A stretch of 19,498 bases of DNA. Source: Bacteroidota bacterium (GTDB lineage: Bacteria; Bacteroidota; Ignavibacteria; Ignavibacteriales; Ignavibacteriaceae). Under the pieces are notes generated by a model that worked only from the letters and a program-made list of their open reading frames with translations, was not told the DNA's origin and ran no database searches. Shown piece by piece: positions 1-8,079 of this stretch. Both the position numbers and the translations under genes were made by a program. Positions within the stretch are counted from its first letter, which is position 1. The number at the start of each line of letters is the position of its first letter. The stretch spans positions 1-19,498 of the forward strand of contig JAEXTA010000235.1 of the NCBI GenBank assembly GCA_023453665.1, given 5' to 3'.

Positions 1-881
1 ATTTCCACCTGTCCAAAATCCGGATTAACTGTGGCGTTTAGGGTAAGGTTGCTGCCAAGCCTTGTTTTAAAATCCAACCCGACTCTAGGCTGATAAGTTG
101 AGCCATCGTTAAATGGATTACCTGAACCGGGGTGAGTATATTCTGCTTTGCCGGTTATGTACGGAAGCAATTCAAATTTTCCCGGTTGATTTAAATTTTC
201 TAGTCCATGTAATTCAGCAAATTTTGAAACAAACCCGCTTTCATTTTTGGGAACCATCACCAGGTAATCGAATTCATTTTTCCTTGATATAATTCTTTTT
301 ATGTTGATGCCCCACACATTTTTATCCAAAGCATTAAACCTGAGTTGAGAGAATGGGATTTTAAATTCCGCTGTCCAGCCTTCCTCATCAATATTTGCTT
401 TACCTTCCCAGACTCCATCCCATGAATCATCGTTCCAAGAATCATTATAGAGTACGCCATCGTACATAGTACCGGCTGCATTCAACGCAAAATAATAACC
501 GCTTCTTTTATCGTTATATGGATCTATGTAAATGTAAACAAGATCTGAATTTACATAAACATCACGCCTTGCAAGCCGGGCTGAAATTGAATCCGGTGAA
601 GAATCACTAAGTTTTATTCCGAAGTAAATTGATTCCTCATCATAAGCGATTGTCACATTGGTTTTTTCAGTAGCGGGTGCACCTTCAACAGGATCTTTTT
701 GTGTAAACTGATTGAATCCGTTCCCGTTCAACCATATCGGCTCTTTGAGCAAACCATCAATTTCCAGATTTTCAGTTATTCTGTGCGCAGGTATCGTACT
801 TTTTTTTTCTACAGGTTGACTTCCCTGTGAGGCTGTGAGAAATATTGCATTAAAAATCAGCAGAATTGTAAATAGTTTCAT
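1..881 (-). CDS. DUF5916 / CBM9-like secreted protein, 5' part only (runs off left edge)
   Basis: The reading frame opens at ATG 881 and stays open to base 1, giving about 293 residues of an incomplete protein. A good ribosome site (AAAGGTG) lies 5 nt upstream. The N-terminus, MKLFTILLIFNAIFLTAS, is a Sec signal peptide. Residues about 37-200 look like the CBM9-like beta-sandwich that begins DUF5916 proteins: IDGLLKEPIW, a YDEESIYFGIKL strand, a RRDVYVNSD segment, DGVWEG and AEFKIPFSQLRF. After that come LPYITGKAEY and NPDFGQVE, which fit the start of the C-terminal outer-membrane beta-barrel. Family knowledge: these are large exported proteins, mostly of unknown function, in Bacteroidota and relatives. 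The gene starts 62 nt after the DUF4097 gene on the same strand with no terminator seen, so it may belong to the sigma-factor operon. The C-terminus is not in the window. Confidence 0.85.
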   Translation of the reverse strand, partial: MKLFTILLIFNAIFLTASQGSQPVEKKSTIPAHRITENLEIDGLLKEPIWLNGNGFNQFTQKDPVEGAPATEKTNVTIAYDEESIYFGIKLSDSSPDSISARLARRDVYVNSDLVYIYIDPYNDKRSGYYFALNAAGTMYDGVLYNDSWNDDSWDGVWEGKANIDEEGWTAEFKIPFSQLRFNALDKNVWGINIKRIISRKNEFDYLVMVPKNESGFVSKFAELHGLENLNQPGKFELLPYITGKAEYTHPGSGNPFNDGSTYQPRVGLDFKTRLGSNLTLNATVNPDFGQVE

Positions 882-943
882 CCAACACCTTTCAAAATCA
901 TTTATTAAGACGCCTTAGTGTGATTAATGTTTCCCGCTGATAA

Positions 944-2065
944 TTATTTATTAAGCTTTCTTACTTCAATTGTACCTGATCCTGATTCAACATTTACTAC
1001 ACTGCCACCACCATTTAATTGGTACACCGTTACAATTGCATTTCCTTCTTTGTTAACTGTCGTTGCCGGAAAATCTGATTTAAAACCTTCATCATCTTTT
1101 GAATCAGCCCAGTATTTACCTTTTATTTTTGCAACAATAGTTGTTTTTGAATTTTCAGGTATGCTTAATTTTATATTTCCGAATCCTGATACAATTTTGC
1201 TTTCACCTGATACACCAGGACGAAAACTGACATCAACATCGCCTGCACCTGTAACAACATTTACTTTATCTTCATTACTATGAAGCGTAATGTTTCCGGC
1301 ACCTGTTACAGTTTTAACATCACCCGAGACACCTTCGACTTTAACATCACCTCCACCAGTTGTTACAACTGCAGAGCCTTTTATTTTACCTATGGACACA
1401 TTTCCACCGCCGGTTGTCACTGTTGTAGCACCGCCTGTATTTCCGACTGATACATTTCCGCCGCCTGTGGTTACAGTAAGTATTTTGTTTGTATTTAATA
1501 CTACTACGTTTCCACCTCCGGTCGAGAGGACTGCATCGCCTTCAAGTATGCCTGTGTTCAGATCTCCGCCTCCGGAACTTATAGTTACACTTCCTTTTAT
1601 GTTGCCTGTTCTAACATCACCACCAGCAGTAGTAAGTTTTGTTTTACCATTTATATCTTTAATCAGCATATCACCGCCGGCTGTTGATGCAGTAACTTCG
1701 CCGGTTACTGAATTTGAAATAGTGATATCGCCACCCTGAGTTTTTAGTTTCAGATTGAAATTTACCGGCACAGTAATATTGAATGATGTTCCATAGCCGT
1801 GCATTGCTTTTATTGTAAGATCATTTCCGTTTTGAGTGAACCGGATACCATTGAAATCTTCTTCATCTTCATCGGAATCATACCTGACGAGTATTTCAGC
1901 TTTATCCCATGTTTTGATTTCGATATCTCCGAAGGTTGTAATTACATCAAGAGTTCCGCCATTTCCTGCTTTAAATGATTTGGAGGATTGGGCAAGGGAA
2001 TTGTTCCCTGCAATAAATAAAGCTGCGAATAATATTATTCCAAAGAGCTGTGCTGTTCTTTTCAT
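944..2065 (-). CDS. Secreted DUF4097-family beta-helix repeat protein
   Basis: A 373-residue protein. The start is ATG 2065, chosen because AGGAGA (2075-2080) sits 9 nt upstream and the resulting N-terminus, MKRTAQLFGIILFAALFIAG ending in SLAQ, is a clear Sec signal peptide. An in-frame extension to 2203 would bury both inside the preceding gene. Residues about 109-297 are ten turns of a repeat with the core [TS]-x-G-G-[DN]-[IVML], almost exactly 18 residues apart (D/N at 113, 132, 150, 168, 186, 204, 222, 240, 258, 276). This is the DUF4097/head-GIN parallel beta-helix type. No catalytic motif is visible. It overlaps nothing, but its start lies 1 nt after the stop of the anti-sigma gene (TAA-A-ATG), so translation is probably coupled. 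It is probably periplasmic or surface-exposed, and its molecular role is unknown. Confidence 0.88.
   Translation of the reverse strand: MKRTAQLFGIILFAALFIAGNNSLAQSSKSFKAGNGGTLDVITTFGDIEIKTWDKAEILVRYDSDEDEEDFNGIRFTQNGNDLTIKAMHGYGTSFNITVPVNFNLKLKTQGGDITISNSVTGEVTASTAGGDMLIKDINGKTKLTTAGGDVRTGNIKGSVTISSGGGDLNTGILEGDAVLSTGGGNVVVLNTNKILTVTTGGGNVSVGNTGGATTVTTGGGNVSIGKIKGSAVVTTGGGDVKVEGVSGDVKTVTGAGNITLHSNEDKVNVVTGAGDVDVSFRPGVSGESKIVSGFGNIKLSIPENSKTTIVAKIKGKYWADSKDDEGFKSDFPATTVNKEGNAIVTVYQLNGGGSVVNVESGSGTIEVRKLNK
1175..1741 (-). repeat. Tandem 54-bp coding repeat (18-residue beta-helix turns)
   Basis: This part of the DUF4097 gene encodes successive turns with the core GG(D/N). The intervals between the D/N residues are 19, then eight of exactly 18 residues (54 bp), then 21 for the last, degenerate GFGN turn. 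The best conserved units are the three around residues 199-240, which share VTTGGG(N/D)V. The nucleotide repeats are imperfect, so this is an ancient amplification held by the protein fold and not a recent expansion. Confidence 0.85.
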
Positions 2066-2066
2066 T

Positions 2067-3026
2067 TTAGTTGTTCTCCTGTAATACGGTTTTTGCATAA
2101 TAACGAACGTAGTTGTTTTCATCGGATCGCATCTTCTCTCTGAAAACTGATAAATCATCCTGGTTAAACTTGTACCCTTTTTTATCTGCATCCATAAGCG
2201 CATTTATAGCGTCTATCCTCAGACTTGAACTTGAATCATTAACAAGTATATACAAACAGGTTTTTTTAATTTCATCATCATAAGGAAATTTTGTGAGCAG
2301 TTTAAAAGCTTCTCTTCTTACACCGGCATTATTATCATATCTTATCACCGCCATAACTGCCGATTTTATTTCACTGTCAACTGTATTAAGTTTTTCAGAA
2401 TTGATGACGTTTATTGTGTTTAGTCTTGTACCAGGATTTTCTTCATTCAGCATAGCATAAGTAAGAACATTTTTTATGTTGTCATCATCAATTCTGCCTT
2501 TGACTCGCATCTGCTTTATTGCTTCAAATACAAATTCAACTTCACCATCGCTTACATCCTGATCGATAAATCTTACATTGCTTACACGAATATTTTCATC
2601 CCCAAAGTTAGATCCTGTTTTTTCATTTAAATTGTTTGTCAAAAGACCATCATGCTGAGGTGAATTAAATAACAGGTATCCGAGAAGAATACCACCGGCA
2701 AGTGTAGCGAGTCCGCCTAAAGCAAATCTGTAATTCTGTATTAAAAGTGATTTGATATTTAAGATAAGTTCATTGAAAAAATTTCTTTTTGATCTTTCTA
2801 ATCTCAATGCTGCGCGGAGTTCCTGCCTTGCCTCAGTTAATAATTTATCATCAACTTCCACTGTACGATTTTTATTCAGTATCCCTTTTAATCTTATAAG
2901 TGATTCTATTTCTTCTCTGCAGTTTGAACACTCTGCAAGATGCTCTTCTAATAAATCTCTTTCAGATTTTTTTAATTCACCAAATACTGAAAGGTGAGCC
3001 AGTTCTTTAAATTTTAAATGATCCAT
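2067..3026 (-). CDS. Membrane-anchored zinc-finger anti-sigma factor with C-terminal HEAT-like repeats
   Basis: A 319-residue protein starting at ATG 3026 with a strong site (AAGGAG) 7 nt upstream, 14 nt after the sigma-factor stop. Residues 1-50 form a zf-HC2/anti-sigma domain: LSVFGELKKSERDLLEEHL followed by AECSNC, with H29, C33 and C36 as expected zinc ligands. One transmembrane helix (about 101-120, FALGGLATLAGGILLGYLLF) separates this cytoplasmic part from a C-terminal region. Residues about 195-319 consist of paired helices resembling HEAT repeats (for example YDNNAGVRREAFKLL and NDSSSSLRIDAINAL). Family knowledge: zf-HC2 proteins bind and hold ECF sigma factors at the membrane. The HEAT-like tail, predicted outside the cytoplasm, could sense an envelope partner; that is inference. 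Its last codons contain the ribosome site of the next gene. Confidence 0.85.
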   Translation of the reverse strand: MDHLKFKELAHLSVFGELKKSERDLLEEHLAECSNCREEIESLIRLKGILNKNRTVEVDDKLLTEARQELRAALRLERSKRNFFNELILNIKSLLIQNYRFALGGLATLAGGILLGYLLFNSPQHDGLLTNNLNEKTGSNFGDENIRVSNVRFIDQDVSDGEVEFVFEAIKQMRVKGRIDDDNIKNVLTYAMLNEENPGTRLNTINVINSEKLNTVDSEIKSAVMAVIRYDNNAGVRREAFKLLTKFPYDDEIKKTCLYILVNDSSSSLRIDAINALMDADKKGYKFNQDDLSVFREKMRSDENNYVRYYAKTVLQENN

Positions 3027-3040
3027 AAATTTCTCCTTGA

Positions 3041-3619
3041 TCAGTTATAGACTGCAGCTAATTCGAGTTTTAGTTTTTGAACTGCATCGAACAAGTACTT
3101 TTTGATAGTTCCTTCTTTGCAATCCATTATTTGTGCAATCTCCCTGATTTTATAACCTTCATAATGTTTTAATACAAATGACATCTTCTGTTTGGGTGAA
3201 AGCAATTCAATCGCTTTTTGAATGCTCATATCAATTTCAATATCCTCTAATTTCTTGTCCGGTGTTTTTTCATTATCGGCAATAGATGATTCATAAAAAT
3301 TTTCCTGTCCTTCATCATCATCGCTTCCATAAATTGATACTGTCTGATTTCTTTTCTCTCGTGACTTATGTGTAAAACATACATTAGTTGCTATCCTGTA
3401 AAGCCAGGTTGAAAACTCACTTTTATGCTGAAAATTTTTCAAACCCCGGAATACCCTGATAAATATTTCCTGATAAAGATCTTTTGCTTCATCTTTATCG
3501 CGGACATATTTAAAGACAAGTGAAAGAACGTTTTTATCGTAACGGTATATCAATTCCTCGAATGCCAAAGCATCTCCGTTCTGAGCTTTTATAATTAAGT
3601 CTGTGTCTGTTTGGGGCAT
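3041..3619 (-). CDS. ECF-type RNA polymerase sigma factor
   Basis: A 192-residue sigma-70 family protein. Region 2 spans about residues 20-90 (AFEELIYRYDKNVLSLVFKY, DEAKDLYQEIFIRVFRGL, FSTWLYRIATNVC). Region 4 spans about 132-185 (LLSPKQKMSFVLKHYEGYKI, then REIAQIMDCKEGTIKKYL as the helix-turn-helix). There is no region 1.1 or 3, as expected for ECF factors. An acidic linker (DDDEGQENFYE) joins the two regions. The start at ATG 3619 has no evident Shine-Dalgarno sequence. A predicted ECF-type promoter just upstream would give a leader of only about 15 nt. It is the first gene of the unit with the anti-sigma factor and DUF4097 protein, so it probably directs their transcription and its own. 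Confidence 0.95.
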   Translation of the reverse strand: MPQTDTDLIIKAQNGDALAFEELIYRYDKNVLSLVFKYVRDKDEAKDLYQEIFIRVFRGLKNFQHKSEFSTWLYRIATNVCFTHKSREKRNQTVSIYGSDDDEGQENFYESSIADNEKTPDKKLEDIEIDMSIQKAIELLSPKQKMSFVLKHYEGYKIREIAQIMDCKEGTIKKYLFDAVQKLKLELAAVYN

Positions 3620-3640
3620 ATTTTTATTAGTTCTAAGTTG

Positions 3641-3667
3641 TTAGACTAACGAGCGGTTCAAAAGGTT
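3641..3667 (-). promoter_or_regulatory. Candidate ECF-sigma promoter (autoregulatory)
   Basis: Read on the minus strand, AACCTT (3662-3667) is followed after exactly 16 nt by TCTAA (3641-3645). This matches the layout of ECF promoters: an AAC-containing -35 element, a 16-nt spacer and a TCTRA-type -10 element. Transcription would start near 3634, about 15 nt before the sigma-factor ATG. The -10 element lies in a short palindrome, GTTAG-T-CTAAC (3640-3650). The call rests on pattern only. Confidence 0.5.
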
Positions 3668-3687
3668 GGGGGCGAATGAAAAAAAAA

Positions 3688-4476
3688 TCAGTCGGTCAAT
3701 CTATTCTTTATAAGATCAAAAACTGACTCAATGTGGTAAGTCGGTTTTACATTAGTATTTCCGTTCGGAAAATATTTAACTCCGGTTGAAACCAACGCAG
3801 TATCAATTCCATAACTATTACCCATTGCAATATCCGTCTCCATCCTGTCCCCTGTCAAAAGTACTTTTGAAAGATCATTACCAAGTCTTTGTTTGATTTC
3901 ATTTATCATGAATTGAGAAGGTTTGCCAAAATGTTTTTCAAGTTTTCGATGAGTTCGTTTTTCAAGGGCAGAAATGGTTGCCCCGGCATCCATAACTTCA
4001 CCTTCATCAACAGGACATGTATCGTCTATATTTGCAGCGTAAAACCTGGCGCCTCTTTCAAGTGCACGTGCAGCAATTTCAAGTTTATCATAGTTCAAAG
4101 TCCTGTCTAATGTTATCAGAATAATTTTAATTAGTGCAGGATCTTCGGCATACGTTAGTCCGGCTTCTTCAATTTCTGTAATAAATACTTTTTCACCTAT
4201 TGCAAAAAATGTTTCTCCGGAATGATTTTCAGCAAGATATTTTTTTAATACAAGTGTTGAATTGATAATTTCATCTTTATCGATATTCAATCCGAAACCG
4301 GATAGAAAATTAAAATACTCGCTAATACTTCCTGTGGTTTTATTAGAAATGTAGATGATCTTTTTTCCGATCTTTTTCAGATAGTTAACAGTCTCGGCAG
4401 CATTCGGGATGATGTTATTACCGCGATAAATTGTGCCGTCCAGATCGAAAATGAAACAGTCGTATTTATTAATCAT
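3688..4476 (-). CDS. HAD-IIA (NagD/AraL-like) phosphatase
   Basis: A 262-residue haloacid dehalogenase superfamily hydrolase of subclass IIA, predicted to dephosphorylate small sugar phosphates or nucleotides in the cytoplasm. Motif I is FDLDGTIYRG with nucleophile D11 and acid/base D13. Motif II is IYISNKT with S44. Motif III is FGKPSQFM with K185. Motif IV is LLTGDRMETDI with D210 and D215 for magnesium. The cap lies between motifs II and III, as in NagD. The length is normal for the family and all catalytic residues are present. It is the last gene of the five-gene minus-strand group. Its ATG follows the stop of the GH13 gene by 1 nt (TAA-A-ATG) with no separate ribosome site, so coupling is likely. 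The substrate cannot be told from sequence. Confidence 0.88.
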   Translation of the reverse strand: MINKYDCFIFDLDGTIYRGNNIIPNAAETVNYLKKIGKKIIYISNKTTGSISEYFNFLSGFGLNIDKDEIINSTLVLKKYLAENHSGETFFAIGEKVFITEIEEAGLTYAEDPALIKIILITLDRTLNYDKLEIAARALERGARFYAANIDDTCPVDEGEVMDAGATISALEKRTHRKLEKHFGKPSQFMINEIKQRLGNDLSKVLLTGDRMETDIAMGNSYGIDTALVSTGVKYFPNGNTNVKPTYHIESVFDLIKNRLTD

Positions 4477-4477
4477 T

Positions 4478-6304
4478 TTATTTTATTGGATATATTTTGT
4501 AAACCTGAACTGAATTAGAATTAATACTTACATTTAGCACTGCATCAGTAACTGAACCTTCTGTCATGCCCTCTGCCCCGGAGATCAGATCAATATAAGA
4601 TGCCTTTTTTATATCTAGAGGTATTGAAAAATTAACAACTTCTTTTCCAAGATTAAACACAGAAATAATTTTTTCATCATTCAATTTTCTTTCAAAGGCA
4701 AATGATCTTTTTTCATCATTTGAATAAAGAAAATTAAGATCACCATGTTTAATTGAACTATGCGAATTCCTGATATTCAAAAGTTTTTTATAATACTCTT
4801 TAAGATTGTTATCGGGTTTAACTGAATAACTGCCGAAACCTTTTTTAAACCCCGACGCTTCATTTATTATTTCATCATCATATTTAATATTATCCCAGAC
4901 CATTGGTTTACGGCAGTGCGGATCATCCGCGCCCCACATGCCGATTTCATCACCATGGTAAATCATTGGGGCGCCTTTATACAACATCTGAAATGCCAGT
5001 ATAAGTTTTTGTTTCTCAAATACTTCATTCGTCGGTTTTGAAGGATTGTAATTATTGTTCCCTTCATTTGCATCTCTGTCAAATCCCCTGTCGGGATTAT
5101 AAATCATTGAAGATAATCTTTCAGTATCATGACTGCCGATTAAATTCTGCAGCACATCAAGATTTTCCGCAGGGTAGTTTTTATCAATCTCTTTAAGCTT
5201 CTTAATAAATTCAGAAGTACTTATGCTTTTTTTGTCAGCAATAAAAAAGTCATTAACGGCAAAAGCAAAACTGTAATTCATTAGAGCATCAAACACTCCA
5301 TTTTCAGAAATAAAATCGGGTGAAAGTTCCCAAAGCTCTCCGATAATAACAGCATCTGGATTGGTTGATTTAACCAGTTTATTCCAACCTCTCCAAAAAC
5401 CTAACGGAACATCTCTTGCGACATCAAGACGCCAGCCGTCAATTCCGTCTGAACAATCGCCGTCATTATTCGGGTCCATCCATCTTTGAGTGGCGTGATA
5501 GATATATTGTTTTGGACCGTCGTGTAAATCATTTTCAGTTCTGTTAAACTCAGGAAGTGATGCAATATTCCACCAGCCTTTATAATTAAATTCACTTTCT
5601 TTTGTAGATGGATCATCAAATGAACTTATTATAAACCAGTCGCGGTATCTGGAGTCTGATTGTTTAGTAATAACATCCTGGAAAGCCCAGAATTGGATAC
5701 CAACGTGATTAAAAACACCGTCAATTATTATTTTCATTCCGCGTTTGTGGACTTCATCTACCAATTTAAAGAATAAAGAATCAGCGGAAGTAAATTTCCA
5801 GGTAGATGGATCATCAGGGGTTTCACTTTCAATTATTTTTTTATCGCCTTCAGGATCAGGACCAAAATTAATATCTATGTGATGATATGTAGAGCCATCA
5901 TATTTGTGTAACGATACTGCTTCAAATACGGGATTAAGATAGATTGCACCTGCTCCAAGTTCTTTTATATAATCAAGCCTGTTTATTATTCCCTGGATAT
6001 CTCCGCCATAACGCCTGTCATACATATGATCACGCACATTACCGCCGAGTTTTTTTTCCCATAAAGATTGTTCAAACCAGTTTGATGACCATTTTTTGAT
6101 TTCCCAGTTTTCAGGTTTTCTTTCAGCGTTGATAAAAACTTTACTAACATCCGGATCATTTTGTTTATCGCCGTTCTCAAATCTCTCAGGAAATATTTGG
6201 TACCACACTATCCCTTTAGCCCAATCGGGAACTTTATTTTGAGCCACAGCCATTGTGCAAAAAATAACAGACAAGAAAAGAAAAAGTATATAGATTGGTT
6301 TCAT
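4478..6304 (-). CDS. Secreted GH13 alpha-amylase-family glycoside hydrolase
   Basis: A 608-residue enzyme with a Sec signal peptide (MKPIYILFLFLSVIFCTMAVAQ), so it acts outside the cytoplasm on alpha-1,4 or alpha-1,6 glucans or maltodextrins. The GH13 conserved regions are all present: region I DGVFNH (195-200), region II GWRLDVA with nucleophile D294, region III IIGELWE with acid/base E323, and region IV GSHDTERL with D393. A WMDPNNDGDCSDG segment before region II is a typical neopullulanase/cyclomaltodextrinase-like context. A C-terminal beta domain follows residue 520. AAGGA lies upstream of the ATG, which overlaps the SDR stop in an ATGA arrangement. It is the only exported protein of its operon. 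The subfamily and exact specificity are not resolved. Confidence 0.92.
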   Translation of the reverse strand: MKPIYILFLFLSVIFCTMAVAQNKVPDWAKGIVWYQIFPERFENGDKQNDPDVSKVFINAERKPENWEIKKWSSNWFEQSLWEKKLGGNVRDHMYDRRYGGDIQGIINRLDYIKELGAGAIYLNPVFEAVSLHKYDGSTYHHIDINFGPDPEGDKKIIESETPDDPSTWKFTSADSLFFKLVDEVHKRGMKIIIDGVFNHVGIQFWAFQDVITKQSDSRYRDWFIISSFDDPSTKESEFNYKGWWNIASLPEFNRTENDLHDGPKQYIYHATQRWMDPNNDGDCSDGIDGWRLDVARDVPLGFWRGWNKLVKSTNPDAVIIGELWELSPDFISENGVFDALMNYSFAFAVNDFFIADKKSISTSEFIKKLKEIDKNYPAENLDVLQNLIGSHDTERLSSMIYNPDRGFDRDANEGNNNYNPSKPTNEVFEKQKLILAFQMLYKGAPMIYHGDEIGMWGADDPHCRKPMVWDNIKYDDEIINEASGFKKGFGSYSVKPDNNLKEYYKKLLNIRNSHSSIKHGDLNFLYSNDEKRSFAFERKLNDEKIISVFNLGKEVVNFSIPLDIKKASYIDLISGAEGMTEGSVTDAVLNVSINSNSVQVYKIYPIK

Positions 6305-7215
6305 TTATTTAATTCCTTTTTAATTATCAGAAGAGCTTCAGCCATTGAATGTGGTTCATATCGTAATTCAGTTTGTGCTTTAATCGTAACTAAGCTATTG
6401 TCAAAATTATCTGAGTTCGTTTTTTCTTTATTTGATAGAACTGGTTTTATCACAGTGTTTTTAAGGTTGAGCACATTAATAATTCTTTCTGCGAGTTCAA
6501 ACATAGTTATAAAATCTTTACCACCAATATGAAAAATTCCCTGTTTTTTATATTCAATTATTTTGCTAACTGCCTGAACGAGATCATCAGTGAAAAGAGG
6601 GTTAAGAGTTACTTTGTTATCACAACTGACTTGTTCACCCGTCAGTGATGTTTTTACTATTCTTTTTATAAATGAATCATCATTGATTTTATCAAGACCG
6701 TAAATCTGTGATGCTCTCACAAGTGTATAAATTGTACCGCTTAATTTAAGAACATTTTCAGCCGCAAGACGTGTACGTGCATAATATGTAAGCGGGTTCG
6801 GAACTGCTTTTTCAGAGTAGGGCCCTTTCGATCCGCCAAAAACATCAATTGACGATAAGTGAATTACGTGTGAATCAAGAACCCGAGCAACTTCGGTTAT
6901 ATATTCAATTGCTTTAACATTAATCTTCCATGCTTTTTCTTTTTCAGATTCATATTTATCAGAATTACATAACTCTTCAGCATTAATGATTACATCAGGA
7001 TAAAATTCCATTGCATATTTTTTGAACTGGTCACGACTAGTTATATCGCAGTGAATATATTCAGCATCATCAGTTAGTTTTTCGGGATTTAGTGATGTTG
7101 CAAGTACCTGGTACCTGTTCTGCAAGGCAAAAAAGTTAATCAGCCTTTGTCCGGATAAAGTATTTGCACCGGTTATCAGTATTCTTTTTTTAATTAAGTT
7201 GTCTGTCGATATCAT
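6301..7215 (-). CDS. RmlD-like NAD(P)-binding SDR protein with altered catalytic motif
   Basis: A 304-residue extended SDR resembling dTDP-4-dehydrorhamnose reductase (RmlD) and related proteins. The Rossmann start is RILITGANTLSGQRL (residues 11-25), in which the usual middle glycine is T19. HLSSIDVFGG (119-128) holds the catalytic serine area. The YxxxK motif reads YYARTR: Y145 is kept, but the expected lysine is R149. A normal RmlD-type C-terminus with GIFHIGG follows. The start at ATG 7215 overlaps the kinase gene by 26 nt and has no clear ribosome site; the next gene overlaps it by 4 nt. The family usually reduces or epimerises nucleotide sugars. With these substitutions it may have reduced activity or a binding or regulatory role, as in MAT2B-type proteins; this is inference. 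Confidence 0.82.
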   Translation of the reverse strand: MISTDNLIKKRILITGANTLSGQRLINFFALQNRYQVLATSLNPEKLTDDAEYIHCDITSRDQFKKYAMEFYPDVIINAEELCNSDKYESEKEKAWKINVKAIEYITEVARVLDSHVIHLSSIDVFGGSKGPYSEKAVPNPLTYYARTRLAAENVLKLSGTIYTLVRASQIYGLDKINDDSFIKRIVKTSLTGEQVSCDNKVTLNPLFTDDLVQAVSKIIEYKKQGIFHIGGKDFITMFELAERIINVLNLKNTVIKPVLSNKEKTNSDNFDNSLVTIKAQTELRYEPHSMAEALLIIKKELNK

Positions 7216-8074
7216 ATTTCAGGTTTTTCATCATACTTACATTTTCATAAGCAGCTACGCAGCCGGCAGATGTGTTTGCATACTTTAAAGCTTCATACAA
7301 TTTCATTGTCTTCAAATATTTATAAAAAAATGAAGCCCCGAAAACATCTCCGCATCCAATTTTATTTTTTGCATCAATTTTTATTGCAGATTGAAAAACA
7401 GATGCAATCTCATTTCTGTCATTGAAAAAATATTTTGATCCGTTTTCATCTAATGTGATAATAACCGACTTAACTCCTAAGGCAAATAACCATTTTACAA
7501 TTTGTCCTTCTTCTTTAATGGTACTTAGTGTGTAAAGTTCGTTCGTATTTACCTGAATTATATCAACACACCCAGCCCATTGTTCGAAGTGAGGAATTAT
7601 CCTGAAATTCCTTTCATTATTTTCGTCAAGTCCGCGCGATAGAGTGTGAACATCTAAATATATTAGCCCCTTAAATCTGCAGCGGATATCTTTTAACTGC
7701 TGAAGTGATATATCGAAACCTGTAACCATATTTAATAATATTCCATCAAAGACGCTGAGATCAAAATCTGTTTTAAGACTTGCAGTTATGTTGTGATACC
7801 TTTCTGATCTTTCTTTTGCTTTGTCGATTGTCAGCCAAACACGGGGTACTGAACTAACAGGCTGCAAATAGCGTCTGTCATAGCTGTTATAAACATCCGC
7901 ATAAAGCGGATAATTTTTTTCTTCAATCGATGTACACAAAATTATTTCATCATCAGTTTCTTTTAATTGTTTTAGCGCAGAAGCAGCGTAATAAATGCCG
8001 CCCGGCGCAGTGATTTCCTTTCCGTCTTTTATATAATGATCTTCAACTGTTTGTCCGATAACGAGTAAACGCAT
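7190..8074 (-). CDS. PfkB-family (ribokinase-like) carbohydrate kinase
   Basis: A 294-residue cytoplasmic kinase of the PfkB/ribokinase family, which phosphorylates a sugar or nucleoside hydroxyl using ATP. The N-terminal signature is APGGIYYAASAL, where a GG pair shapes the substrate site. The C-terminal signature is NKIGCGDVFGASFF, with the GxGD anion hole and the catalytic aspartate in GCGD (near residue 243). VDIIQVNTNE and VKSVIITLDENGSKYF are typical core strands. The length is on the short side but complete. The start at ATG 8074 lies 5 nt after the stop of the heparinase-like gene, with no visible Shine-Dalgarno site. The substrate is unknown. Its neighbours suggest a sugar released from, or destined for, a glycan. 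Confidence 0.88.
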   Translation of the reverse strand: MRLLVIGQTVEDHYIKDGKEITAPGGIYYAASALKQLKETDDEIILCTSIEEKNYPLYADVYNSYDRRYLQPVSSVPRVWLTIDKAKERSERYHNITASLKTDFDLSVFDGILLNMVTGFDISLQQLKDIRCRFKGLIYLDVHTLSRGLDENNERNFRIIPHFEQWAGCVDIIQVNTNELYTLSTIKEEGQIVKWLFALGVKSVIITLDENGSKYFFNDRNEIASVFQSAIKIDAKNKIGCGDVFGASFFYKYLKTMKLYEALKYANTSAGCVAAYENVSMMKNLKYDIDRQLN

Positions 8075-8079
8075 AGTTG

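Noticed and set aside
927..1739. Two proline-rich open frames on the plus strand (927-1283 and 1290-1739)
   Set aside because: They are antisense to the DUF4097 repeat; GG codons read backwards give PP. No ribosome site or domain.
2066..2203. N-terminal extension of the DUF4097 gene to 2203
   Set aside because: It lies inside the anti-sigma gene and would hide the signal peptide and the AGGAGA ribosome site used by ATG 2065.
6161..6532. 123-codon plus-strand frame across the GH13/SDR junction
   Set aside because: Antisense to two strong genes, and no family resemblance.
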